From Chitinophagales bacterium (GTDB lineage: Bacteria; Bacteroidota; Bacteroidia; Chitinophagales; BACL12), in assembly GCA_020636645.1 (NCBI GenBank), contig JACJXO010000002.1:124001-188000 (forward strand): DNA of 64,000 nt. Reading direction: 5' to 3'. Of this stretch, positions 26,880 to 35,560 are shown piece after piece; the stretch's first letter is position 1; each line of letters begins with the position of its first letter. Position numbers and translations under genes: made by a program. The notes under the pieces were generated by a model. The model saw only the letters and a list, made by a program, of their open reading frames with translations, was not told the DNA's origin and searched no databases.

Positions 26880-27731
26880 ATGATGACTGACAAGATCGTT
26901 AAACCAGGATCAGGATATCTCTGGCTTATTTTATTTTTTTTGACCCTGGCAGGCTCCATATACGGCATGGCGGCCGTACATCCTGCCTTTGCCATAGGCC
27001 TGCTTGTGCCGGTACTCATCATTTCAGGACTGTTTGTGGTCAATCCGAACGACAGTAAGGTACTGGTGCTTTTTGGAGCATATGTGGGTACTGTAAAGAC
27101 CAATGGATTTTATTTTGCAAACCCTTTCTATTCAAAAAAGAAGGTCACCCTGCGTGTTCGCAACATTGAGGGTGACAAGATCAAAGTGAACGACAAGGAA
27201 GGAAACCCCATCATTATAGGTACGGTCATCGTTTGGCAGGTTACAGATTCAGCCAAAGCCTCATTTGAAGTAGATAATTATGAGCATTATGTGAAGCTGC
27301 AGAGCGATGCTGCGGTTCGTCACCTGGCTGGCACTTATTCCTATGACCATTTTGACGATGAACAGAAAGACATCACCCTGCGTGCCGGCGGCGATCAGAT
27401 CAATGCAGAACTTGTCAAAGAGCTGGAAGAGCGCCTCGGTCTGGCCGGTGTGCGGGTACTGGAAGCCCGTATAACCCACCTGGCCTATGCAGAAGAGATA
27501 GCCGGTGCCATGTTGCAACGCCAGCAGGCAACGGCAGTGGTTGCTGCACGTACCAAGATCGTGGAGGGTGCTGTTGGTATGGTAGAAATGGCTCTCCAGA
27601 TGCTGAGCAAACAGCAGATAGTAGAACTGGATGAAGAAAAGAAGGCAGCCATGGTCAGCAATCTGCTCGTGGTCTTGTGTTCTGATAAGGCAGCCAACCC
27701 GGTGGTCAATACCGGCACCTTACATCATTAA
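26880..27731 (+). CDS. SPFH domain (band 7) membrane protein
   Basis: 283 residues (either of two adjacent ATGs). Two membrane segments (~13-32 and ~37-53), then a stomatin/prohibitin-like SPFH domain (~55-215) with KVLVLFGAYVGTVKTNGFYF and the C-terminal VRVLEARITHLAYAEEIAGAML motif common to this subgroup. A short coiled tail follows. It heads a three-gene operon with a membrane protein and a ribbon-helix-helix protein, a recurrent set. Distinct from the flotillin at 6618. Confidence 0.88.
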   Translation: MMTDKIVKPGSGYLWLILFFLTLAGSIYGMAAVHPAFAIGLLVPVLIISGLFVVNPNDSKVLVLFGAYVGTVKTNGFYFANPFYSKKKVTLRVRNIEGDKIKVNDKEGNPIIIGTVIVWQVTDSAKASFEVDNYEHYVKLQSDAAVRHLAGTYSYDHFDDEQKDITLRAGGDQINAELVKELEERLGLAGVRVLEARITHLAYAEEIAGAMLQRQQATAVVAARTKIVEGAVGMVEMALQMLSKQQIVELDEEKKAAMVSNLLVVLCSDKAANPVVNTGTLHH

Positions 27732-27749
27732 CAGGTAGTATTGCAACTG

Positions 27750-28271
27750 ATGGCATACAGTGAATACAATGAACGATCAACCATTACAGACCTTGGCCTG
27801 AAGGTACTACTGGCATCTTCTGCCATCATGTCAACGGGAATCATGCTGGCTGTTTACATACAGGCCGACAGAAATGGTGAAGATACCACTGAGCTGCTAT
27901 GGGCTCTTGCACTGGTGCTGGTCATGGAAGTGGTATTATTCTTCCTGATTTTTCGCTCTCCAATGATCATAGACGGCAGCCATGAGGGCATACAGGTTCG
28001 GTACAGGCCTTTTATGATCAGGAACCGTGTGTTTTTATGGAAGGAAGTGTCTGCCTGGCAGATCAGAAAAGTAAGCCCCTTTGGCGAGTTTGGAGGCTGG
28101 GGTCTTCGAAGATCATTCAGAAAGAAAAAAACCGGATTGATAACCGGAGGCGGCAAGGCACTGGAATTGCAACTTCAAAGCGGGCATACCTGGGTAGTCA
28201 GTACCGGTAATCCGGAAATGCTTGCTATGTTCTGCAGAAAATATGCCGCAGATAAGGAGGTACAGGTATGA
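27750..28271 (+). CDS. Membrane protein with PH-like C-terminal region
   Basis: 173 residues from the ATG at 27750 (a TTG at 27741 is possible). Two hydrophobic segments (~18-38 and ~50-70), then a beta-rich C-terminal part: MIIDGSHEGIQVRY, FLWKEVSAWQIRKV, ALELQLQSGHTWVVST. The order resembles bacterial PH-like domains but I do not assign a family. It lies between the SPFH gene (18-bp gap) and the RHH gene (4-bp overlap), so the three should act together. Confidence 0.75.
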   Translation: MAYSEYNERSTITDLGLKVLLASSAIMSTGIMLAVYIQADRNGEDTTELLWALALVLVMEVVLFFLIFRSPMIIDGSHEGIQVRYRPFMIRNRVFLWKEVSAWQIRKVSPFGEFGGWGLRRSFRKKKTGLITGGGKALELQLQSGHTWVVSTGNPEMLAMFCRKYAADKEVQV

Positions 28272-28465
28272 GTGCTCCTAAGAAGCCATTTGCCCTGCGC
28301 CTGGGCTCAGATATAATGGAGGCTCTTGAAAAATGGGCTTCCGATGAATTCCGTTCTACCAATGGCCAGATCGAGTACCTGCTCCATGATGCCCTGAAAA
28401 GGGCAGGCAGGCTGCCGGGAAAGTCACAGGATAACAAAGATAGGAGCAGCTCTAAAAGCAGCTAG
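28268..28465 (+). CDS. Arc-like ribbon-helix-helix protein
   Basis: 65 residues. KPFALRLGSDIMEALEKWA gives the DNA-contacting strand and first helix, and NGQIEYLLHDALKRAGR the second helix of an Arc/MetJ fold; a Ser/Lys-rich tail follows. It overlaps the preceding gene by ATGA. It could be a repressor of its own operon, though the PFALRL strand resembles Arc-type proteins whose targets are unknown. No toxin gene is adjacent. Confidence 0.8.
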   Translation: MSAPKKPFALRLGSDIMEALEKWASDEFRSTNGQIEYLLHDALKRAGRLPGKSQDNKDRSSSKSS

Positions 28466-28473
28466 TACAGGAA

Positions 28474-28504
28474 TTTGGTTTATACCAAAGACTCCGTATC
28501 TTTG
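28474..28504 (+). promoter_or_regulatory. Consensus promoter of rimP-nusA-infB
   Basis: TTTG at 28474-28477, a 19-bp spacer and TATCTTTG at 28497-28504: the best -33/-7 match in the window. Transcription should begin near 28510. Confidence 0.75.
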
Positions 28505-28515
28505 TGACAACTTCG

Positions 28516-28549
28516 AAAGAGGGGGCATTTTGTCCCCTCTTTTCTTTCT
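28516..28549 (+). terminator. Terminator-like hairpin in the rimP leader
   Basis: Perfect 9-bp stem AAAGAGGGG / CCCCTCTTT with a 9-nt loop and a T-rich tail (TCTTTCT). It lies between the promoter and the rimP ATG at 28555. It may end transcription from the upstream SPFH operon, attenuate this operon, or both. Confidence 0.7.
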
Positions 28550-28554
28550 GTGGC

Positions 28555-29025
28555 ATGGAAAACCTGACAGCACGAATCGAACAATGGCTGGCTCCTAAAC
28601 TGGAGGAGCTGGATTGCTTTCTGGTGGATATCAAAGTGAAACCATCGGGCAGCAAGATCGAGGTCTATATTGACCGCGACAAAGGCCTGCAGATCGAGAC
28701 CTGTGAACAGGTGAGTCGTTTTCTGGAATTCCATCTCGACAATGAAGCCGATGTGCCTTCCAACTATAACCTCGAAGTGTCATCGCCGGGCATGGACAAT
28801 CCTTTCCGCGTAGAACGGCAGTACAGAAAGAACATCGGTAAAACGGTGGAAGTACTGCTTCACAGCGGAGTGAAATACGAAGGCGTGCTGGATGCTTATG
28901 ACGGAGAACAGCTTACACTGGGTATCCACCTGCCACCGAAGAAAAAGGGACAACAACCCGAAGTGCGATCGGAAATGTTTTTGTTGAAGGATATTAAATA
29001 TACAAAAAAGAAAATTTCATTCTAA
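28555..29025 (+). CDS. rimP: Ribosome maturation factor RimP
   Basis: 156 residues from the ATG at 28555; the upstream GTG lies inside the promoter and is rejected. RimP assists 30S assembly. The N-terminal domain (LDCFLVDIKVKPSGSKIEVY, IDRDKGL, CEQVSRFLEF, YNLEVSSPGMDNPF) and the C-terminal SH3-like domain (GKTVEVLLHSG) are clear. First gene of the conserved rimP-nusA-infB cluster, 11 bp before nusA. Confidence 0.94.
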   Translation: MENLTARIEQWLAPKLEELDCFLVDIKVKPSGSKIEVYIDRDKGLQIETCEQVSRFLEFHLDNEADVPSNYNLEVSSPGMDNPFRVERQYRKNIGKTVEVLLHSGVKYEGVLDAYDGEQLTLGIHLPPKKKGQQPEVRSEMFLLKDIKYTKKKISF

Positions 29026-29036
29026 AACCATCAGCC

Positions 29037-30278
29037 ATGAACAGTTTAGAACTGGTTGAAAGCTTCAGTGAATTTAAGGACGTCAAGAATATAGACCGTC
29101 CCACACTGATGAAAGTGCTGGAAGACATCTTCCGCAGTGTCATTCGTAAGAAGTACGAAACGGATGAGAATTTTGATGTGATCGTCAACACCGAAAAGGG
29201 TGACCTGGAGATCTGGCACAGACGGGAGATCGTTCCCGATGGTGAAGTGGAGAATCCCGCCACCCAGATCGCCCTCAGCGAAGCCCTCCTGCAGGAGCCG
29301 GACTTTCAGGTGGGTGAAGAGACCTATGAGGCGGTCAGCATTGAAAGCTTTGGACGACGTGCCATTCTTACCATCCGTCAGACCCTGGTTCAGAAGATCC
29401 TCGAACTGGAAAAAGATGAGATCTTTAAGAAATACAATGACCGTGTTGGAGACATCGTGACCGGCGAGGTGTATCAGGTTTGGAAAAAAGAAGTTCTCCT
29501 GCTTGATGATGATGGAAATGAACTGATCCTGCCCAAAGGAGAAATGATCCCTTCAGATATTTATAAAAAGGGAGATACCCTGCGTGCTGTGGTCAAGTCT
29601 GTAGAATTCAGAAATAACAGTCCGCTGGTCATCATGAGCCGTACCTCACCGCTTTTCCTGGCCAAGCTGCTGGAACAGGAAGTGCCGGAAGTGTTTGATG
29701 GTATCATCGTGATACGCAAGATCGTTCGTGCACCCGGCGAACGTGCCAAAGTGGCTGTAGAAAGCTATGATGACCGGATCGATCCGGTAGGCGCCTGCGT
29801 AGGTATGAAAGGAAGCCGCATACATGGTATTGTGCGTGAACTGCGTAACGAGAATATCGATATCATCAATTTTACCAATAACAATTCACTCCTGATACAA
29901 CGTGCCCTGAGTCCTGCCAGGATCAACAGCATTGAATTGTACAATGATGTCATGAAGGCAGCCGTTTTTCTGGCCCCTGATCAGGTGTCGCTGGCAATTG
30001 GTAAGGGCGGTCTTAACATCAAACTGGCTTGTCAGCTGACCGGGTATGATATTGATGTGTTCCGCGATACAGATGAGGAAGAATACGATGTGGATCTGGA
30101 TGAATTTGCAGATGAAATTGAAGGATGGATCATTGATGAACTTAAGAGCATAGGCTGCGACACCGCCAAAAGCGTGCTGGAGCTGAGTGTAGATGACCTG
30201 GTGAGAAGGGCAGACCTGGAAGAGGAGACCATCCGTGAGGTGATCAAGATCCTGAAAGAGGAGTTTGAAGAAGACTGA
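29037..30278 (+). CDS. nusA: Transcription termination/antitermination factor NusA
   Basis: 413 residues, the short Bacteroidota form. N-terminal RNA-polymerase-binding domain (~1-125), S1 domain (~130-200, VGDIVTGEVYQVWKKE), two KH domains (~210-345, with VGMKGSRIHGIV and IGKGGLNIKLA), then an acidic tail with one helical AR-like segment. It modulates pausing and termination. It lies between rimP and infB; in other bacteria NusA controls its own operon through leader structure. Confidence 0.95.
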   Translation: MNSLELVESFSEFKDVKNIDRPTLMKVLEDIFRSVIRKKYETDENFDVIVNTEKGDLEIWHRREIVPDGEVENPATQIALSEALLQEPDFQVGEETYEAVSIESFGRRAILTIRQTLVQKILELEKDEIFKKYNDRVGDIVTGEVYQVWKKEVLLLDDDGNELILPKGEMIPSDIYKKGDTLRAVVKSVEFRNNSPLVIMSRTSPLFLAKLLEQEVPEVFDGIIVIRKIVRAPGERAKVAVESYDDRIDPVGACVGMKGSRIHGIVRELRNENIDIINFTNNNSLLIQRALSPARINSIELYNDVMKAAVFLAPDQVSLAIGKGGLNIKLACQLTGYDIDVFRDTDEEEYDVDLDEFADEIEGWIIDELKSIGCDTAKSVLELSVDDLVRRADLEEETIREVIKILKEEFEED

Positions 30279-30330
30279 TGATGATCCGCCCGGCACATCA
30301 TGCTCCACATGATTGCTGAACGGATAATCT

Positions 30331-30338
30331 TAACTTTG
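30331..30338 (+). promoter_or_regulatory. Candidate internal promoter TAACTTTG before infB
   Basis: Full TAnnTTTG match in the 110-bp nusA-infB gap, 50 nt before the chosen infB start. It may add infB transcription independent of rimP-nusA. Confidence 0.5.
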
Positions 30339-30388
30339 TAACCAATGACCGGGCGATGGTTTCGTGTAATCCATCTCCCAAAGTGAAT

Positions 30389-33085
30389 ATGCCGGAAGAA
30401 AAGACCATAAGAATTGCCGCCGCCTCCCGTGAGTTTAACGTGGGTGTTCAGCACATTGTCGAGTTCCTTCAGGAGAAGGGATTCGAGGTGGATGCCAAAC
30501 CCAATACCAAACTCACCCAGGAGATGTACACCCTGCTCATCAAGGAATACTCCAAAGACAAGGTGCTCAAGGAGAAAGCAGACCAGGTGAACATTGGTGT
30601 GGCCAGGCAGTTGGATAAGGAGGAAGCTGAAAAAGTGGAAACGGTAACTGAAGTGCCTCAGGTGGAAGTACCGGTTGAAGTAATAGCTGAAAAGAAAACG
30701 GAAGAAGAGGCACCTAAGCAAACCGAAAAGAAAGAAGAAGAACCTCCGGTTCAGGAAGAACAGCCGGCAGAAGAAGAGGTCATCAAGGCCCGAAAAGAGA
30801 AAGTAGAGATGAAGGTGCTGGGTAAGATTGACCTGGAAAGCACCAGGAAGAAACCAGCCAAAAAGACCACCACCAAGAAAGAAGAGCCTCCTGTAGTGGA
30901 AGAGAAACCGGTAGAAGAACCGGTTGTGAAGAAAGAAGAGCCTGTTGTTGCTAAAAAAGAGACTCCCCCCGAACCGGAGATGATCGAGACCAAACGGGTC
31001 AAACTGGAAGGTCCGAAGGTGATGGGCAAGATCATCATCAAGGAAGAAAAGAAACCGGAGAAAAAGGCAGACGGCGACGATAAGAAAAAACGCAAGCGCA
31101 TACGGAAACCGGAGCGGATCAATGTAGATCGCCACCGCGATACGAATGATCGCCGCGATAACCGCAACAAACCACCACTCGATCCGGAAGAGCACCAGCG
31201 CCAGATTCAGGAACAGATCCGCAGTACACTGGCCAAACTGGGCACCGGTAAAGGCAAGTCGCAGAAGAGCAAAATAAGAAAGCACAAACGGGAAGTTGCC
31301 AGAGAAGAACAGGACGGAATGCAGCCTGATTCCAGCATCCTGCAGGTGGCTGAATTCACCTCGCTGTCAGAACTGGCCAGCCTGATGAACATTGCTCCTA
31401 CAGAACTTGTACAGAAATGTTTCGACTTGGGTACCATGGTGTCCATCAACCAGCGTCTGGATGCTGAGATCATAGAGCTGCTGGCTGAAGAATTCGGCTT
31501 CCAGGTCAAGTTCATCAACGTACTGGAAGACGACGAAGAAGCGGAAGAAATAGCAGATGCCCCTGAAAGCCTGTTAACCAGACCGCCCATCGTGACCATC
31601 ATGGGTCATGTGGACCACGGTAAAACATCTTTGCTGGATTACATTCGTGAGTCTAACGTGGTGGCAGGCGAAAAAGGTGGTATCACCCAGCACATCGGTG
31701 CTTATGAAGTACAGACAGAAGCCGGTCGCCGCATTGCATTCCTGGATACTCCGGGTCACGAAGCCTTCACCGCCATGCGGGCAAGGGGTGCCAAACTGAC
31801 CGATATTGCCATCATTGTGGTAGCAGCTGATGACCAGGTGATGCCGCAAACCAGGGAAGCCATCAGCCACGCACAGGCTGCCGGTGTGCCGATGGTCTTT
31901 GCCATCAATAAGATAGATAAGCCTACTGCCAATCCTGATAAGATCAAGGAGCAACTGTCGCAATTGAATATTCTGGTAGAAGACTGGGGCGGAAAGTTCC
32001 AGAGTCAGGAGATCTCTGCCAAGAGCGGACTCAACGTAGATGTACTGCTGGAAAAAGTATTGCTGGAAGCAGACCTGCTTGACCTGAAGGCCAATCCAGA
32101 CAAGGAAGCCATAGGTACCATCATTGAAGCATCTCTGGATAAAGGCCGTGGTTACGTGAGCAATATCATGGTGCAGGAAGGCACACTCAAAGTGGGCGAT
32201 ATGGTTGTGGCAGGTCCATACTTCGGACGTGTCAAAGCCATGTTCAATGAAAGAAACCAAAAGATCGATAAGGCCGGACCTTCTACACCTTTATTGTTAC
32301 TCGGTCTGAACGGCGCACCACAGGCGGGCGAACGTTTCAAGATCTATGAAGATGAAGACGAAGCGAAGACTGTTGCCAACAGAAGGATGCAGATCGTTCG
32401 TGAACAGGGTATCCGAACCAAGAAACATATCACTCTGGAAGAGATCGGCCGACGCAAGGCACTGGGTACCTTCCGTGAACTGAATATCATCATCAAAGCC
32501 GATGTGGACGGTTCTGCAGAAGCACTGACAGACAGCCTGATGAAGCTGAGTACACCTGAAGTCCAGGTGAACGTCATCTTCAAGGGTGTGGGTCAGATCA
32601 CCGAAAGTGATATCATGCTGGCTTCTGCCTCAGATGCGGTGATCGTGGGCTTCCAGGTGAGACCCTCCAGTGCAGTGCGTACCCTGGCCGATAAGGAAGG
32701 TGTAGAGATCAGGTTGTACTCCATCATCTACAAAGCCATCGAAGAAGTGAAGGATGCCATGGAAGGTCTCCTGGCACCGAAGGTGGAAGAAAAAGTGACC
32801 TGTACAGTGGAGATCCGAGAGACCTTCAAGATCAGCAAGGTGGGTACCATCGCCGGTTGTTATGTGCAGGATGGCAAGATCACCCGGAATACCCAGGTGC
32901 GCATCATCCGCGATGGCATCGTAGTGCATACCGGTACCCTGGCATCCCTCAAACGCTACAAAGACGACGCGAAAGAAGTCACTGCAGGTATGGAGTGCGG
33001 GCTGAACATCAACAACTTCAACGACATCCAGGTAGGTGATATCATCGAAGGATTCGAAGAAGTGGAAGTGAAGCGGAAGCTCTGA
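30389..33085 (+). CDS. infB: Translation initiation factor IF-2
   Basis: 898 residues from the ATG at 30389 (MPEEKTIRIAAAS), which resembles other Bacteroidota IF-2 starts; an in-frame ATG at 30356 adds 11 residues. The N-terminal IF2-N domain is followed by a long Lys/Glu/Pro-rich linker (~70-300). The G domain has GHVDHGKTS (~406), DTPGHE and NKID, then domains II to IV. It delivers initiator tRNA to the 30S subunit. A hydrophilic linker of this length is usual. Confidence 0.95.
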   Translation: MPEEKTIRIAAASREFNVGVQHIVEFLQEKGFEVDAKPNTKLTQEMYTLLIKEYSKDKVLKEKADQVNIGVARQLDKEEAEKVETVTEVPQVEVPVEVIAEKKTEEEAPKQTEKKEEEPPVQEEQPAEEEVIKARKEKVEMKVLGKIDLESTRKKPAKKTTTKKEEPPVVEEKPVEEPVVKKEEPVVAKKETPPEPEMIETKRVKLEGPKVMGKIIIKEEKKPEKKADGDDKKKRKRIRKPERINVDRHRDTNDRRDNRNKPPLDPEEHQRQIQEQIRSTLAKLGTGKGKSQKSKIRKHKREVAREEQDGMQPDSSILQVAEFTSLSELASLMNIAPTELVQKCFDLGTMVSINQRLDAEIIELLAEEFGFQVKFINVLEDDEEAEEIADAPESLLTRPPIVTIMGHVDHGKTSLLDYIRESNVVAGEKGGITQHIGAYEVQTEAGRRIAFLDTPGHEAFTAMRARGAKLTDIAIIVVAADDQVMPQTREAISHAQAAGVPMVFAINKIDKPTANPDKIKEQLSQLNILVEDWGGKFQSQEISAKSGLNVDVLLEKVLLEADLLDLKANPDKEAIGTIIEASLDKGRGYVSNIMVQEGTLKVGDMVVAGPYFGRVKAMFNERNQKIDKAGPSTPLLLLGLNGAPQAGERFKIYEDEDEAKTVANRRMQIVREQGIRTKKHITLEEIGRRKALGTFRELNIIIKADVDGSAEALTDSLMKLSTPEVQVNVIFKGVGQITESDIMLASASDAVIVGFQVRPSSAVRTLADKEGVEIRLYSIIYKAIEEVKDAMEGLLAPKVEEKVTCTVEIRETFKISKVGTIAGCYVQDGKITRNTQVRIIRDGIVVHTGTLASLKRYKDDAKEVTAGMECGLNINNFNDIQVGDIIEGFEEVEVKRKL

Positions 33086-33240
33086 TAATCAGCGTACCAG
33101 CTGATGCAAAACGCCGCACAAGTTGGGCTGGTCATATTGCTGTCTGCCAGAATCTGCCGGACGTAATGAGGTGAGCGGAATAGTAAGTGGATTTCTGAAT
33201 GTTCCTGGTATAAGTGTCTGCTGTTCGCTAATTACCGAAT

Positions 33241-33332
33241 TTTCTCATTCTCTCATTTTCACATTTCCCCATTCTCACATTTCCCCATTTCCCCATTTTC
33301 ACATTTCTCACATTCTCACATTTTCTCATTTC
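33241..33332. repeat. Degenerate 8-bp tandem array with invariant CATT
   Basis: Eleven CATT anchors begin at 33246 and recur every 8 bp (one step is 9). The four bases between vary among pyrimidine-rich forms (TCAC, TCCC, CTCA). The last unit contains the stop codon of the minus-strand gene at 33326. Confidence 0.85.
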
Positions 33333-34006
33333 AAGTCCCGTCTTTCTGCCAGCACCAGTATGTCTGCCGGTGTGATGATCGGTTTGTCATAGCCGTTCGC
33401 CGTTACTTCTGCCATGGCCTTACCGATCTGATCCGTATCTACCACTGATTTCGGCGACAGCCACTTGATCAGGTGTATGAGCCAGGTGAAGTATCTGACA
33501 AAAAAGCGATACAGTTTGCTGCTGGGTAGTATGCCACGACGGGGAATGATAGCTCCGGGCCGGAACATGAAAGCCTGGCGGAATCCCATTTTCAACAGGT
33601 CATTTTCGGTCTTCCCTTTTACCCTGGCCCACATGATACGGCCCTGTTCCGTGCTGTCTGTTCCCTGCCCCGACACATAGGTGAAAGTGGCCTGCGGGTT
33701 GTGGCGGTGTACTTCTTTTGCCAGCGCCATACTCATATCATAAGTGAACTTTTTGAAATCGGCTTCCTGCATACCTGCTGAACTTACACCCATGCAGTGG
33801 AAGCAGGCATCATAACCGGCAAGCTGTGCTGATACCGGTGCAAAGTCCAGGAAATTGTCGTGCAGCAGCTCCTTGAGTTTGGGGTGTTGAATGCCGGCAG
33901 ATCTTCTGGATACAGAAAGAACTTCTGTGACCATCGGGTCATCAAGACATTCCAGCAATACACCTTTTCCTACCATGCCGGTAGCTCCAGTTACAATGAT
34001 TTTCAT
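33326..34006 (-). CDS. NAD(P)-binding SDR / epimerase-like protein
   Basis: 226 residues, atypical short-chain dehydrogenase of the HTATIP2-like group. GATGMVGKGVL (7-17) binds the dinucleotide, CMGVSSAG near 90 and TYVSGQGTD near 128 replace the usual catalytic strand, and the canonical YxxxK is absent. A Lys in RVKGKTEN near 148 is kept. Substrate unknown. It lies 5 bp downstream of the GH3-family gene on the same strand. Confidence 0.82.
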   Translation of the reverse strand: MKIIVTGATGMVGKGVLLECLDDPMVTEVLSVSRRSAGIQHPKLKELLHDNFLDFAPVSAQLAGYDACFHCMGVSSAGMQEADFKKFTYDMSMALAKEVHRHNPQATFTYVSGQGTDSTEQGRIMWARVKGKTENDLLKMGFRQAFMFRPGAIIPRRGILPSSKLYRFFVRYFTWLIHLIKWLSPKSVVDTDQIGKAMAEVTANGYDKPIITPADILVLAERRDLK

Positions 34007-34011
34007 AGTTC

Positions 34012-35529
34012 TTATTTATGTACAATGACGAGTAGCTCTTCCAGGTATTTCCTGTCGTTGCTAAGTCGGGGCACCTTGTGTTGTCCGCCCAGTTTTCCGC
34101 GGCTGCGCATCCATTCATAAAAAGTGCCTGTGGGTGCTATATGTACCAGCGGCATGACCAGTGCCATGTCTTTGTGCCGCTTGGCTTCATAGTCGCTGTT
34201 GAGGCTCTTCAGGGTACTGTCCAGTACTTCAGTGAACCTGCTCAGATCGTCCGGTTCCTGTTCGAATTCGATGATCCATTCATGACCGCCCTTACCATCG
34301 CCGCCTGCCATATAAACTGGTCCGGCAGTGTATTCCTTCATGACAGCATGTGTGGCACTGCAGGCTTCGTCGATGGCCTTGTCTGAATTGTCAACTATGA
34401 CCTCTTCGCCAAAGGCATTGATGAAATGTTTGACTCGTCCGGATATCTGGATGCGGTGCGGGAAGAGCGTAGTGAAACGAACGGTATCGCCCAGTTTGTA
34501 TCGCCATAAACCGCAGTTGGTTGAAATGACCACTGCATAATTTTTTCCGGCTTCCACGTCCTGCCATCCTACGGTTTGCGGGTCTTCCTGCTCAAATTCT
34601 TCTGCGGGAATGAACTCATAATAAATGCCATAGTCAGGCATGAGGAGCATGTCATCAGCATCAGCCCGGTCCTGGAAGGCAAAGAAACCTTCGCTGGCAT
34701 TATAGGTCTCCATGTAGTGCATGCCTTCGCCGCGAATGAGCTGGTGGAACTGTTCGCGATAGGGGCGGAAGCTCACGCCGCCGTGTATATATAACTCCAG
34801 ATTAGGCCAGATATCACGCAGGTTGTCTGTGCCTTTCATCTCGAACAGGCGACGGATAAGTACGATGGTCCAGGTGGGTACACCGGCAATATGGGTGACG
34901 TTCTGGTTGACCGTATGTTCGGCCATCTTCTCGATCTTTTCTTCCCATTCGCTCATCAGGGCGATAGAGAGTTTCGGGGTCTTTACCAGTTGGCCGAAGA
35001 TGGGCATGTTCTGCATCATGACCGCACTCACATCGCCGTATTTGGAATGCTCATTGAGTTGATTCACCTGGTGGCTGCCACCCATGATGAGTCCTTTTCC
35101 GGAAAACAGTTTGGATTCCGGATGCAGGTTCAGGTAGGTGGCCAGCAGATCGCGACCACCCTGGTAATGGCAACTGTCCAGAGCTTCCTTGCTTACAGGA
35201 ATGAATTTGCTCTTATCACTGGTGGTACCACTTGATTTCGCGAACCAGGAAATGGTGGATGGCCAGAGCAGATTCTGTTCGCCGTTCATGACCCGTTCTA
35301 TCCACGGTTTCAGCGTGTCATAGTCCTGCACCGGCAGTCGTTTTTTCAGGTCTTCCGGTTGCTGGACACCTGCAAAGTCATGGGTCTTGCCGAACTCAGT
35401 ATCACGGGCTTCCTGCATCAGATAGCGGAACACGGCCTCCTGGGTTTCCACCGGCCGGGTGGTTACCTGTTCTATGCGGCTGATCTCTCGTTTGAAATAC
35501 CAGCTGGCAACGGAATGTAGCAGGTTCAT
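34012..35529 (-). CDS. GH3 auxin-responsive-promoter family acyl-adenylate enzyme
   Basis: 505 residues. Bacterial homologue of plant GH3 amido synthetases (ANL superfamily): an ATP-binding SSGTTSDKSKFIPVS segment near 90, YNASEGFFAF near 285, and KLGDTVRFTTLFPHRIQI followed by the FGEEV motif near 385. Plant enzymes join amino acids to jasmonate or auxin. The bacterial substrates are mostly unknown, so I claim only an acyl-activating ligase. It is likely co-transcribed with the SDR gene downstream. Confidence 0.88.
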   Translation of the reverse strand: MNLLHSVASWYFKREISRIEQVTTRPVETQEAVFRYLMQEARDTEFGKTHDFAGVQQPEDLKKRLPVQDYDTLKPWIERVMNGEQNLLWPSTISWFAKSSGTTSDKSKFIPVSKEALDSCHYQGGRDLLATYLNLHPESKLFSGKGLIMGGSHQVNQLNEHSKYGDVSAVMMQNMPIFGQLVKTPKLSIALMSEWEEKIEKMAEHTVNQNVTHIAGVPTWTIVLIRRLFEMKGTDNLRDIWPNLELYIHGGVSFRPYREQFHQLIRGEGMHYMETYNASEGFFAFQDRADADDMLLMPDYGIYYEFIPAEEFEQEDPQTVGWQDVEAGKNYAVVISTNCGLWRYKLGDTVRFTTLFPHRIQISGRVKHFINAFGEEVIVDNSDKAIDEACSATHAVMKEYTAGPVYMAGGDGKGGHEWIIEFEQEPDDLSRFTEVLDSTLKSLNSDYEAKRHKDMALVMPLVHIAPTGTFYEWMRSRGKLGGQHKVPRLSNDRKYLEELLVIVHK

Positions 35530-35560
35530 AGAGTGGCTGCAATAGGTTGAGGCAATGTGC

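Noticed and set aside
30032..31285. 417-residue antisense frame in nusA/infB
   Set aside because: The Phe/Leu/His-rich translation is a shadow of the Lys/Glu-rich linker of IF-2.
33088..33105. 6-bp stem-loop ATCAGC/GCTGAT after infB as terminator
   Set aside because: No T-tract and a weak stem; I do not call it.
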